A stretch of 64,000 nucleotides of DNA from NCBI GenBank assembly GCA_913060815.1, contig CAJXSZ010000012.1:1-64000 (forward strand). Direction: 5' to 3'. Below the pieces are notes generated by a model that saw nothing but the letters and a program-made list of their open reading frames with translations, was not told the DNA's origin and made no database searches. This stretch comes from an uncultured Sulfitobacter sp. GTDB lineage: Bacteria; Pseudomonadota; Alphaproteobacteria; Rhodobacterales; Rhodobacteraceae. Positions 54,621 to 63,596 of this stretch are shown in pieces; position 1 is the stretch's first letter, and the number at the start of each line of letters is the position of its first letter. The translations under genes and the position numbers were made by a program.

Positions 54621-56279
54621 ATGGCAGACCGCTTTCGCATCACATTGGGACAGCTGAACCCAACCGTCGGTGATTTGGCTGGCAACGCAGCAAAAGCGCG
54701 GGACGCGTGGGCGCAAGGCAAAGCCGCAGGTGCCGATCTGGTGGCACTGCCCGAGATGTTCATTGCGGGCTATAACGCGCAGGATCTGGTGATGAAGCAT
54801 GCCTTCCAGCTGGATGTAATGACTCATATCGAGGCGCTGGCTGCTGACTGTGCGGATGGTCCTGCGCTCGCCATCGGTGCGCCGCTTGTCGAGGGGGCGG
54901 AACTGTTCAACGCGTACCTGATTCTCAAGGACGGTAAAATTGCGAGCCGTGTGCTGAAGCACCATTTGCCAAACGAGACGGTTTTTGATGAGGTTCGCAT
55001 ATTCGACAGTGGCCCCTTGGGCGGCCCTTATTCGGTGGGCAACACCCGCATCGGCAGCCCCATCTGCGAAGACGCATGGCATGAGGACGTGGCCGAGACG
55101 CTGGCAGAGACGGGGGCTGAGTTCCTGCTGGTGCCCAACGGTTCGCCTTACTACCGCGGAAAGTTCGACACACGGATGAACCACATGGTTGCGCGTGTGG
55201 TCGAGACGGATTTGCCGCTGATCTACCTCAATATGGTGGGCGGTCAGGATGACCAAATCTTCGACGGTGCGAGCTTTGGCCTCAATCCGGGAGGCAAACT
55301 GGCATTCCAGATGCCTGCGTTTGATAGCGTCATTCAGCATGTGGATCTTGAACGTGGACCAGATGGGTGGCGCATCGTCGAGGGTGAGAAGGTTGTGCAT
55401 GCCGACTCCTACGCGCAGGATTACCGCGTCATGGTACAGGGTCTGCGCGACTACATGCGCAAGACGGGGTTCAAAAAGGTGCTGCTCGGCATGTCAGGCG
55501 GGATCGATTCGGCGATTGTGGCCACCATCGCCGTCGACGCGCTGGGCGCAGATAACGTGCGCTGTGTGATGTTGCCGTCTGAATACACCTCAGAGGCTTC
55601 TTTGAAGGACGCGGAGGAATGTGCGACCGCCCTTGGCGCACGCTATGACCATGTGCCGATCAAACAGGGGCGCGATGCGATCACCGAGACGCTGGCGCCA
55701 TTGTTTGAGGGGACCGAAGAGGGGCTGACGGAGGAGAATATCCAGAGCCGTTTGCGCGGTCTGCTCCTCATGGCGCTGAGTAACAAATTTGGCGAAATGC
55801 TTCTGACCACCGGCAATAAATCCGAGGTCGCCGTGGGCTATGCCACGATCTACGGCGACATGGCGGGGGGCTATAACCCGATCAAGGACCTCTATAAAAT
55901 GCGGGTGTTCGAGACGTGCCGCTGGCGCAACGCCAACCACGCCGAGTGGATGATGGGGCCTAAGGGCGCTGTTATTCCCGACAACATCATCACCAAAGCC
56001 CCCTCGGCCGAGCTGCGCGATGACCAGAAGGACAGCGACAGCCTGCCCGACTACCCCGAGCTTGATGCGATGCTGGAGATTTTGGTCGACAACGACGGCT
56101 CGATTGCCGATTGCGTGGCCGCAGGGTTTGACCGCGAGGTCGCCAGACAGGTCGAGCATCTGGTCTATATCTCCGAATACAAGCGGTTCCAATCCGCGCC
56201 GGGGCCGCGACTGACGAAGGGGGCCTTCTGGCTTGATCGTCGCTATCCGATCGCCAACCGCTGGCGCGACCCGAGCTAG
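54621..56279 (+). CDS. nadE: glutamine-dependent NAD+ synthetase
   Basis: A 552-residue enzyme with an N-terminal nitrilase-type glutaminase domain (ALPEMFIAGYNAQDL with the catalytic Glu; Lys in the ILKDGKIASRVLKHHLPN region; Cys in IGSPICEDAWHED) and a C-terminal synthetase domain with the PP-loop GMSGGIDSAIVATI. It amidates nicotinate adenine dinucleotide using glutamine. The ATG at 54621 is preceded by AGAGG; homology starts there although the frame opens further upstream. Confidence 0.97.
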   Translation: MADRFRITLGQLNPTVGDLAGNAAKARDAWAQGKAAGADLVALPEMFIAGYNAQDLVMKHAFQLDVMTHIEALAADCADGPALAIGAPLVEGAELFNAYLILKDGKIASRVLKHHLPNETVFDEVRIFDSGPLGGPYSVGNTRIGSPICEDAWHEDVAETLAETGAEFLLVPNGSPYYRGKFDTRMNHMVARVVETDLPLIYLNMVGGQDDQIFDGASFGLNPGGKLAFQMPAFDSVIQHVDLERGPDGWRIVEGEKVVHADSYAQDYRVMVQGLRDYMRKTGFKKVLLGMSGGIDSAIVATIAVDALGADNVRCVMLPSEYTSEASLKDAEECATALGARYDHVPIKQGRDAITETLAPLFEGTEEGLTEENIQSRLRGLLLMALSNKFGEMLLTTGNKSEVAVGYATIYGDMAGGYNPIKDLYKMRVFETCRWRNANHAEWMMGPKGAVIPDNIITKAPSAELRDDQKDSDSLPDYPELDAMLEILVDNDGSIADCVAAGFDREVARQVEHLVYISEYKRFQSAPGPRLTKGAFWLDRRYPIANRWRDPS

Positions 56280-56283
56280 GCGT

Positions 56284-56790
56284 TTGGACGGGTTGCCCAA
56301 ACACTACGCCCCTGCGCGCAAGATACTTTGGGTTCTGGGGGTGATGGCGCTGGGAATGACGGCGGTTGGTCTTGCCATCGCGATTGTGGCAGGTCCCGTT
56401 GGCTGGCTGACAGGCGGCCCTGCGGCTGGCTTCTTTGGGGCGTGCACGGTGGTGATCTTCTACCGTGCGGTCGCTTTGTCGCCTGTTTTGTCGTTGACCC
56501 AAGAGGGCGTGCAACCTTGGCGCTATCCGTTCCTGCGCTGGGAGGAGATCGACTTCGCCGAGGCCGCTATGAGCAGTGACCAGATGTTTCTGGTGGTGCA
56601 TGCCAAGGACCACGACGCTTATGTGGCGCGCTTTGGCTTATTGAAGCGCAAATGGGCGCAATTGAATGCCGCGCTGATGCACGGCTCCGTCTATCTTAGC
56701 GCACAGATGTTTGTTGTGCCCGTGGCCGATGTGGCGCGCGCGATCAATGCAGAGTTGGCGCGCAGGCGCGGCGGGCACACGCGTAGGTGA
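56284..56790 (+). CDS. uncharacterised two-helix membrane protein
   Basis: A 168-residue protein beginning DGLPKHYAPARKILWVLG, with two hydrophobic helices (about 13-35 and 40-62) followed by a soluble beta-rich part with LSLTQEGVQPWRYPFLRWEE, reminiscent of a PH-like/STM3941-type domain. I do not recognise a specific family. The start is probably the TTG at 56284, four bases after the nadE stop, since the frame otherwise opens inside nadE. Confidence 0.7.
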   Translation: MDGLPKHYAPARKILWVLGVMALGMTAVGLAIAIVAGPVGWLTGGPAAGFFGACTVVIFYRAVALSPVLSLTQEGVQPWRYPFLRWEEIDFAEAAMSSDQMFLVVHAKDHDAYVARFGLLKRKWAQLNAALMHGSVYLSAQMFVVPVADVARAINAELARRRGGHTRR

Positions 56791-56841
56791 CTTGCCTCTG
56801 TGATCCCACTGCCGCAGGGTGGAGGGGATCACGGAGGTCTC

Positions 56842-57639
56842 ATGCGCCACTTTCTCATTCTGGTATTCAGCTTTCTGGCCTCGGTGGCGCAGGCTTGCGG
56901 TGCTGACAGCGACTGTATGGTTGGGGATCGCAGCTACCGCATCTCATTGCCCGAGGTCCACGATGCACCTGTCGGCGCGCTGATCTGGGCGCATGGCTAT
57001 CGCGGCAATGCTGCGGGCGTGATGCGCAACGGCAGTCTGCGGCGCATGGTGCACGGGCAGGGCTTGGCGCTGATTGCCCTGCAGGGAGTGGGCGGTACGT
57101 GGGATTTGCCAAATGGGCCGCGGACCCCCGATAGCACAGGCGCGTTCGAGTTTGATTATATCGAAGAAGTCATCGCCGATGCACAGGAACAATTCGGTAT
57201 TGATACGGGCAAGCTGGTCGCAAGTGGTTTCAGCGCGGGCGGCATGCTGGTCTGGAACCTCGCCTGCGTACGGCCTGATAGCTTTGCAGGATTCGTACCC
57301 TACTCAGGCACTTTCTGGCTGGAGCCGCAAAGCAATTGCGCAACGCCGGCCACAAGCCTGATCCACATTCATGGCGATGCGGATGGCACTGTGCCTCTGG
57401 ACGGGCGCCCTATTGGTCCGACCCGCCAGGGAAAGGTATCTGACGCGCTTGCTATGTATGCCGCGTTGGGCAATTTCGGGCCTGCCACGCAGGCAGACAC
57501 CCCAATGCTGCGCTGTGCGCAAAGCGAAAATGACGCCGAAGACATTCTCGAGTTTTGCCTGTTTGAGGGCGGCCATTCGTTTCGTACCGAATACCTCGGA
57601 TATGCGCTTGAGCGTTTGAAGTCAGCGGGCAAGCTCTAG
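56842..57639 (+). CDS. secreted PHB-depolymerase-like esterase
   Basis: A 265-residue alpha/beta hydrolase of the LpqC/PHB depolymerase type. A signal peptide covers about residues 1-19. IWAHGYRGNAAG supplies the oxyanion region, ASGFSAGGMLVWN the catalytic Ser, HGDADGTVPLDG the Asp and EGGHSF the His. Several cysteines (in VAQACGADSDC and elsewhere) may form disulfides, which fits export. It could cleave polyester, feruloyl or acetyl esters. The start at 56842 follows GGAGG. Confidence 0.85.
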   Translation: MRHFLILVFSFLASVAQACGADSDCMVGDRSYRISLPEVHDAPVGALIWAHGYRGNAAGVMRNGSLRRMVHGQGLALIALQGVGGTWDLPNGPRTPDSTGAFEFDYIEEVIADAQEQFGIDTGKLVASGFSAGGMLVWNLACVRPDSFAGFVPYSGTFWLEPQSNCATPATSLIHIHGDADGTVPLDGRPIGPTRQGKVSDALAMYAALGNFGPATQADTPMLRCAQSENDAEDILEFCLFEGGHSFRTEYLGYALERLKSAGKL

Positions 57640-57701
57640 CCGCCTCAACTGGACAATGACGCCGACCTGTGCAAGCAAGCGCTTCAACAGGAGGCTCCCG
57701 C

Positions 57702-59036
57702 ATGTCTGATAAAACCATTACCCGTTTCGCCCCGTCGCCCACAGGCTGGATTCACGTAGGAAACCTGCGTACGGCGTTGATGAACTACCTCATTGCGCGC
57801 AAGGCGGGCGGTGAGTTTATCCTGCGGATTGATGACACGGACCCCAACCGCTCCAAAGAAGAATACGTCGACGGGATCAAACGCGATCTTGACTGGCTTG
57901 GCCTGCACTGGGACCATGTGGAGCGTCAGTCCCTGCGCCTCGAGAAATACCACGCCGCCGCGCAAGAGCTGCGGGAGATGGGGCGTTTTTATGAGGCGTT
58001 CGAGACGCCAACCGAGCTGGACCTCAAACGCAAGAAGCAGCTCAACATGGGCAAGCCGCCTGTGTACGATCGTGCCGCTTTGAACCTGTCGGAAGATGAG
58101 AAATCTGCGCTGCGCGCCGAGCGTGGCGATGGCGTCTGGCGGTTCAAGTTGGAGCATGAGCGGATCGTTTGGAACGATGGTATCCTGGGCGATATCAGTA
58201 TCGATGGCGCCTCTGTTTCCGATCCTGTGCTGATCCGTGGCGATGGCCAGATTCTTTACACACTCGCCAGCGTTGTCGATGACACCGAGATGGGCGTCAC
58301 TCATGTTGTGCGCGGCTCTGATCACGTCACAAACACGGGCACGCAGATCCAGATTATGCAGGCGCTGGGCGGCACCGCGCCCTCTTTTGCGCATCATTCA
58401 CTGCTCACTGGCCCACTGGGTGAGGCATTGTCCAAGCGCCTCGGAACGCTCGCGCTCAAGGATCTACGCGAGGCAGGGATCGCACCGCAGGCGCTGCTGA
58501 GCCTGATGTCGCGGCTGGGGTCAAGCGACCCTGTCGAGCTGCGCACGGATATGGAAGAGCTTGTCGAGGGGTTTGACATCACACGCTTTGGGTCATCGCC
58601 CACCAAATTCGATGCCGAAGACCTCAAGCCGCTGACGGCGAAATACCTCTCGGCCCTGCCTCTTGCCGAGGTCGCCGATGCGATCGCCGCGCTGGGCGTG
58701 CCTGAGGATAAGGCAGAGCAGTTCTGGGCGGTAACGCGTGAGAACATCACAACGCTGCACGATCTGGCCCCGTGGTGGGACATGTTCACCAAAGGTGCCG
58801 AGCCTGTGATCGACGATGAGGACCGCGAGTTTATCGCCCAAGCTATGACCATGTTGCCCGAAGGTGAGTATGACAGCGAGACATGGGGCCAGTTCACAGC
58901 AGCGGTAAAAGAAGCTACGGGTCGCAAAGGCAAAGGGTTGTTTATGCCGCTGCGCAAGGCGCTGACAGGGCAAACGCACGGGCCCGATATGTCTGCCGTG
59001 CTGCCGCTGTTGCAGGTAATTAAAGCGCGCGGCTAA
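57702..59036 (+). CDS. gltX: glutamyl-tRNA synthetase (short alphaproteobacterial type)
   Basis: A 444-residue class I synthetase that charges tRNA with glutamate. RFAPSPTGWIHVGNLRTALM carries the HIGH-equivalent motif, IDDTDPNRSKEEYVDG follows, and the KMSKS-equivalent loop is LSKRLG. Alphaproteobacteria usually carry two GltX paralogues, one of which may mischarge tRNA-Gln for later amidation; which role this one has cannot be told. The start follows AGGAGG. Confidence 0.96.
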   Translation: MSDKTITRFAPSPTGWIHVGNLRTALMNYLIARKAGGEFILRIDDTDPNRSKEEYVDGIKRDLDWLGLHWDHVERQSLRLEKYHAAAQELREMGRFYEAFETPTELDLKRKKQLNMGKPPVYDRAALNLSEDEKSALRAERGDGVWRFKLEHERIVWNDGILGDISIDGASVSDPVLIRGDGQILYTLASVVDDTEMGVTHVVRGSDHVTNTGTQIQIMQALGGTAPSFAHHSLLTGPLGEALSKRLGTLALKDLREAGIAPQALLSLMSRLGSSDPVELRTDMEELVEGFDITRFGSSPTKFDAEDLKPLTAKYLSALPLAEVADAIAALGVPEDKAEQFWAVTRENITTLHDLAPWWDMFTKGAEPVIDDEDREFIAQAMTMLPEGEYDSETWGQFTAAVKEATGRKGKGLFMPLRKALTGQTHGPDMSAVLPLLQVIKARG

Positions 59037-59593
59037 GCCGCAGTAACTGGCGTATTTCGCAGCGCCAGATGCTGATCGACAAGGGCCGTTTCCTGCGTGC
59101 TGAGCGTCTGCGCGCGCGGATAAATCGGCGCTGCGCGGTCGTTAAGAACGGGTGTGTCCCAGCGATCCGTAGTGGCAAAGAAATTCGCCACTCCTGCTGC
59201 GCCGAATTCGCGCAGGTACCCTTGGACGACCACATCAAGATAGCTGAGCAGGATATGATTGGCGGTGCTGTTCACCCATGTCTCTTGCGGCACTGCGTAA
59301 TGGGAAATCTGCGGAGCAGGGCTGACGGGATGCAGCGCTGCGTCGCCTGATGCAATGCGATTATATCCGTATTCACGTGCGTCCAGTGCCTCCCAGTCGC
59401 CATGCGGCACCTCGGCGATAAGCCCGTCGATTGTTGTCTCGGCATCGGGGATCACACTAAGAAAGGCTTGCCCGCGTGCGCTGGTATAAACCCACGTGCG
59501 CCGCCATCCTTTCAGTTGTGCCCGCGCCGCATTCTCGTAGACATGGGTGTCGCGGTTCACAAGGCTGCCGTAGCCAAAAAAACAGGGGTGCAT
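59033..59593 (-). CDS. gamma-glutamylcyclotransferase-like protein
   Basis: A 186-residue protein with the GGCT/AIG2-like fold. CFFGYGSLVN near the N-terminus is the substrate-binding YGSL motif, and DAREYGYNRI supplies the expected catalytic Glu. Members split gamma-glutamyl peptides to 5-oxoproline. The ATG at 59593 is chosen because AAAGG lies 6 bp upstream; an in-frame ATG at 59614 lacks a ribosome site. Converges with gltX, overlapping by 4 bp. Confidence 0.8.
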   Translation of the reverse strand: MHPCFFGYGSLVNRDTHVYENAARAQLKGWRRTWVYTSARGQAFLSVIPDAETTIDGLIAEVPHGDWEALDAREYGYNRIASGDAALHPVSPAPQISHYAVPQETWVNSTANHILLSYLDVVVQGYLREFGAAGVANFFATTDRWDTPVLNDRAAPIYPRAQTLSTQETALVDQHLALRNTPVTAA

Positions 59594-59721
59594 AAGGAAC
59601 CTTTGCATAGACAAATTTTGCCTTACCTAACCATCAGCGCCAGACAGGGGCAACCGTCCAGATGATGGATTGATAAAGCCCGAATGCTTTGGCAGAACGG
59701 AAATAACGGAGGGCCAGTGCC

Positions 59722-60087
59722 ATGAGATTTACTGAAGAACACCTGTGGTTGCGCATTGAAGACGGTGAGGATGAAGTCACCGTTGGCCTTTCCAGTTATG
59801 GAGCCGAGCAATTGGGCGAAGCGAAATTCGTCGAGCTACCCGAAGAAGGGGACGTCGTCGCGACAGATGATCCTGTTGTTGTGATCGAGGCGGATGATGA
59901 TGCTGTCGATATTTTGGCACCGCTGGATGGTGAAATCACGGAGGTGAATTCCCGCCTGACCGATGCGCCCGAGGTTATCTCGGAAGACCCGCAAGGGGAT
60001 GGGTGGCTCTTCAAGATGAGCATCGACGAAGAGGGCGCAATCGATGAGTTTATGACCGAGGCTGCCTACCAGAAGTATATCCGCTAG
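59722..60087 (+). CDS. GcvH-like protein without the lipoyl lysine
   Basis: A 121-residue homologue of glycine cleavage H protein, colinear with the family from MRFTEEHLWLRIEDG to the C-terminal MTEAAYQKYIR. The lipoylation segment, normally VIESVKAASDILAP in relatives, reads VIEADDDAVDILAP (54-67): the modified Lys is Asp59 (codon GAT at 59896) and flanking residues are also acidic. The protein therefore cannot be lipoylated there. A GGAGGG ribosome site, full length and an intact fold argue against a simple pseudogene. No gcvT, gcvP or lipoylation gene is nearby. Confidence 0.88.
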   Translation: MRFTEEHLWLRIEDGEDEVTVGLSSYGAEQLGEAKFVELPEEGDVVATDDPVVVIEADDDAVDILAPLDGEITEVNSRLTDAPEVISEDPQGDGWLFKMSIDEEGAIDEFMTEAAYQKYIR

Positions 60088-60090
60088 GGG

Positions 60091-60996
60091 TTATGCCGAC
60101 GGGGTCTCGTCCAGCAAGAAGCCGAAGACCTTCTTGAGCTTGTTCCAAGTTGGCTTGTCAGGCGCGATCAGCAGGTGACCGCTTTGACGGGCGGCAGAGT
60201 ACTCGCCACCGTCAAGCATCTCGACGTGTGCGCCTGCCTGCTGGGCAATAAGCGCACCCGCTGCATGATCCCATGGGTGCAGCATTGAAGTCAGGGAGAA
60301 GTCGATCTGCCCCTGCGCCAGCATCCGGTATTGATGCGCGGCACACCGCAGCGAGTTCACGCGTGCAAAGCCAGGCAGCGTTGCTGCCAGTTCTGCCTGT
60401 TTGTCTTTGGGGAATCTGTGCAGGTTGAAGCTGCCCGACAGTTGATCCAGCGATTTGCCCATGGAGACTTTGAGCGCGCGGGGCGCGCCGAAGGGGCGCT
60501 GGAGCTGTGGAGTCATCTCGGTGTCTGCAATGGCCCAATCGTCGGCTACTGGATCATAGATCAGGCCGAACACGGGTTTGCCGTATTGCAGCGCTGCAAC
60601 GATCACACTAAACAGCGGTAGACCATTTGCGAAGTTCCATGTGCCGTCCACGGGATCAATGACAAAGGCGAGTTGCGCCTCGGCCAGACCGTCCAGCAAA
60701 TCAGGCGTTGCTGCCGCCGCTTCTTCGCCAATAACAAGTGCGGAGGGAAAGGCAATTTGCAGCGCGCGGGTAATCATCGCTTCTGCCTTTGTATCGGCAT
60801 CGGTCACGAGATCGTCGGCGTTGGATTTGCTGCGAATATCGCCGTCTGACAGGCGGCGGAAGCGGGGCATGATCTCGGCCTTGGCGGCACGGCGCACGAT
60901 GTTGATGATCTGTTTGCGCTGGGCAGGCGTGACTGCGGGTGCCAGTGTGGCGGGCAGGGTTTGCTCGGGGGAAGATTCAGTTGTGCTGTCAGACAT
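60091..60996 (-). CDS. inositol monophosphatase family protein
   Basis: A 301-residue Mg-dependent phosphatase of the IMPase/CysQ/HisN fold. GEEAA, DPVDGTWNFANG and the late WDHAAGALI are the metal and substrate motifs. Candidates are histidinol phosphatase, inositol monophosphatase or 3'-phosphoadenosine phosphatase; a HisN-like role is one option. The start follows AAGGAG. Confidence 0.9.
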   Translation of the reverse strand: MSDSTTESSPEQTLPATLAPAVTPAQRKQIINIVRRAAKAEIMPRFRRLSDGDIRSKSNADDLVTDADTKAEAMITRALQIAFPSALVIGEEAAAATPDLLDGLAEAQLAFVIDPVDGTWNFANGLPLFSVIVAALQYGKPVFGLIYDPVADDWAIADTEMTPQLQRPFGAPRALKVSMGKSLDQLSGSFNLHRFPKDKQAELAATLPGFARVNSLRCAAHQYRMLAQGQIDFSLTSMLHPWDHAAGALIAQQAGAHVEMLDGGEYSAARQSGHLLIAPDKPTWNKLKKVFGFLLDETPSA

Positions 60997-61079
60997 TATC
61001 GCGCTCCTTGTTGCCCCCTAATCTAAGCGCTTGCGGGACCAAGGCAAAGGGGGAACCTTGCCCAATTCGCTACACAGGA

Positions 61080-63596
61080 TCATTCACGTGCGCGCAGAAC
61101 CCGCGCAGGTCGCGCCTGTAATGCACGGCGGGCAAAGCCCAGGCCCGCCAGAACGGTCGCTGTAATTCCACCCGCCACAATTAATAGGGCAGAGGGCCAA
61201 ATAATAGTGTACTCTGTCTCCATCACAAAGGTGCTCACAGCCCAGCCCCCCAGTGCCCCCACAAAGAGCGCGATGCCCCCTGCAGCCAGCCCCAGAAGTG
61301 CCGCGCGCAGGATAAAACTGGTGGCGATCATGCGGCGCGATGCGCCCATTGTTTTCAGCATTGCCGCTTCATAGGTGCGCGCATCCGCCCCTGCGGCAGC
61401 GGCACCTATCAGAACCAGAAATCCAGTCAGCAATGTCGCCGCAGCGCCGTAGGATGTGGCAGCGGCCAGACCCGCAAGAACGTCGGCCACACGGTCAATC
61501 GCATCCTTGACGCGTACGGCAGTGATGTTGGGATAAGCCTTCGCCAGATCACGCAGGATCTGCGCCTCGGCCTCTGGCTCTGCATAGACTGTGGACAGAA
61601 ACGTATGCGGCGCACCAGCAAGGGCGGCAGGGTTCATGGTCAGTACGAAGCCGATACCAGCCGTCGAAAAATCAACCTCCTGAAAGCTGGTGATGGTGCC
61701 CGTAATGTCGCGGCCTAATACGTTGATGGTGACAGTATCGCCAATGCTCAGGCCCATCTCCTCAGCCTCTTCCGCAGCAAAGCTGATCTGGGGCGGACCC
61801 GTATAGCCCGAGGGCCACCATTCACCTTCGGTGATGATTGCATCGGGGTTTGGTTGGTCGGCATAGGTCAGACCGCGATCGCCTGTGACGACCCAGTGAT
61901 CGCCCGCAACCTCGATCGCGGGGCGGTCGTTGATCTTGGTCACCACGCCGCGCATCATGGGCGCGCTGTCGACACGGCTAACGGCGGGATCGTTTTCGAG
62001 CCGCTCTGTATAGCCTTCGATCTGGCCCTTCTGGATATCCACAAAGAAATAGCTTGGCGCGATGCTGGGCAGGTTACCTGCAATAGCTTGGCGCAGGTTC
62101 CCGTCGATCTGTCCAACTGCGGCGAGGACCGATAAGCCCAGACCCAGCGAAAGCACAACGGCCCCAGCGCCTTCACCTGTTCCACCGATTGCGGACATGG
62201 CCCACCGCACGCGGGGACGGCCGCGCATGCGGTGGCTTAGGCTGCGTGCGGCGACGCGGATAGCGAATGCGGCCAGTGCGAGGATCGCAAGCGCGCCCGC
62301 AATGCCGCCAAGGGTCCAAAGCGTGAGGAACCAGCTGCCGTTGAACCAGCCTGCCATACCGACAAGCGTTGCGATTGCCGCGCCAGTTGCGAGGATGAAA
62401 ACCGGTGCGGGCAGGCGGCTTGCCCCGTCCCATGCGTCGCGAAACAGGGTCGCGGCGCGCACACGGTCTGTGCGGGCGAGCGGCCAGAGCGTGAAGATAA
62501 AGGCAGTGAGGATGCCGTACATGCCCGCCTCAAAAAGCGGTGCTGGGAAGATGGTGAAGGCCGTGGGGATCGGCAGGCGGGCCTCAAGGATCGGGGAGGC
62601 GGCGATAGGGAGAAGCGCGCCAAGGACTACACCAATGGCGACCCCAAGAAGCGACAGGATACCGATCTGGATGAAATATGTCTGGAAGATCGTGGCACGG
62701 TCTGCACCAAGCGCGCGCAAGGTAGCGATGACTTCTGTCTTGCGGCTGAGGTAGCTGCGCACCGCTGCTGATACGCCGACACCGCCCACGGCAAGGCCCG
62801 ACAGACCTACAAGGATGAGAAACGCGCTCAGCCGTTCGACAAACTGCGCAACGCCCGGTGCGCCATTGCGGGCATCGCGCCAACGCAAGCCGCTGCCTTC
62901 AAACTGTTCTTTTGCATCAAGTTCAAGCTCGTCAATCGGCGTGCCCTCGGGCAGCAGCAGCCGGTACTTGGAATTGAACAGGGCGCCAGAGGCCAGCAGG
63001 CCCGACCCTTCCAGACTGTCGCGCAGCACCAACGTGCGCGGGCCAAGGTTAAAGCCGCCTGCGGCATTGTCAGGCTCTCGCGTGATCTCGGCACGCAGGG
63101 TGTAGTTGTTTGTGCCAAGGGCGAATGTGTCCCCGATGGTGAGGCCGAGACGGTCGATCAGCGCCCGCTCCATCACCGCACCTGATTGGCCTTCTATCGG
63201 CGCCAAGGCATCGGCGAGGGGCATGTCGGGGGATAGAGTAATGGTGCCTATCAGGGGATAGAGCTCATCTACGGCTTTTACTTGCGTGAGCGCCCTGTCT
63301 TCGCCGACCACTGCCATGGAGCGAAAGTCGGCCACTTCAGACACGGCAGTGGCGTTGGCTTGCATCCATGCACGCTCGGCCTCGCTGGCAAAGCGGTAGG
63401 TCAGTTCAAGCTCTGCGTCGCCACCAAGGATGGAGGCACCTTCGCGCTCAAGACCTGCTTCAATGGCGGATCGCACGGACCCTACGGCGGCAATAGCCGC
63501 CACGCCAAGGGCGAGACAGGCGAGGAACAGGCGGAATCCGCGCAGGCCGCCGCGCAGTTCACGACGGGCAAATTTTGTGGCCAGCGACAGGCTCAT
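61080..63596 (-). CDS. FtsX-like ABC transporter permease (YbbP type)
   Basis: An 838-residue permease with an N-terminal anchor (about 20-40), a large periplasmic domain, and two groups of FtsX-type helices near the middle and the C-terminus (about ten hydrophobic segments in all). The layout matches YbbP, which pairs with the ATPase YbbA, possibly in lipid or lipoprotein-related export. Its ATG overlaps the ATPase stop by 4 bp. Confidence 0.92.
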   Translation of the reverse strand: MSLSLATKFARRELRGGLRGFRLFLACLALGVAAIAAVGSVRSAIEAGLEREGASILGGDAELELTYRFASEAERAWMQANATAVSEVADFRSMAVVGEDRALTQVKAVDELYPLIGTITLSPDMPLADALAPIEGQSGAVMERALIDRLGLTIGDTFALGTNNYTLRAEITREPDNAAGGFNLGPRTLVLRDSLEGSGLLASGALFNSKYRLLLPEGTPIDELELDAKEQFEGSGLRWRDARNGAPGVAQFVERLSAFLILVGLSGLAVGGVGVSAAVRSYLSRKTEVIATLRALGADRATIFQTYFIQIGILSLLGVAIGVVLGALLPIAASPILEARLPIPTAFTIFPAPLFEAGMYGILTAFIFTLWPLARTDRVRAATLFRDAWDGASRLPAPVFILATGAAIATLVGMAGWFNGSWFLTLWTLGGIAGALAILALAAFAIRVAARSLSHRMRGRPRVRWAMSAIGGTGEGAGAVVLSLGLGLSVLAAVGQIDGNLRQAIAGNLPSIAPSYFFVDIQKGQIEGYTERLENDPAVSRVDSAPMMRGVVTKINDRPAIEVAGDHWVVTGDRGLTYADQPNPDAIITEGEWWPSGYTGPPQISFAAEEAEEMGLSIGDTVTINVLGRDITGTITSFQEVDFSTAGIGFVLTMNPAALAGAPHTFLSTVYAEPEAEAQILRDLAKAYPNITAVRVKDAIDRVADVLAGLAAATSYGAAATLLTGFLVLIGAAAAGADARTYEAAMLKTMGASRRMIATSFILRAALLGLAAGGIALFVGALGGWAVSTFVMETEYTIIWPSALLIVAGGITATVLAGLGFARRALQARPARVLRARE

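Noticed and set aside
59722-60087. GcvH-like gene as a plain pseudogene
   Set aside because: Full length, good ribosome site, no frameshift and conserved flanking motifs argue for a maintained protein, although loss of lipoylation is certain at that position.
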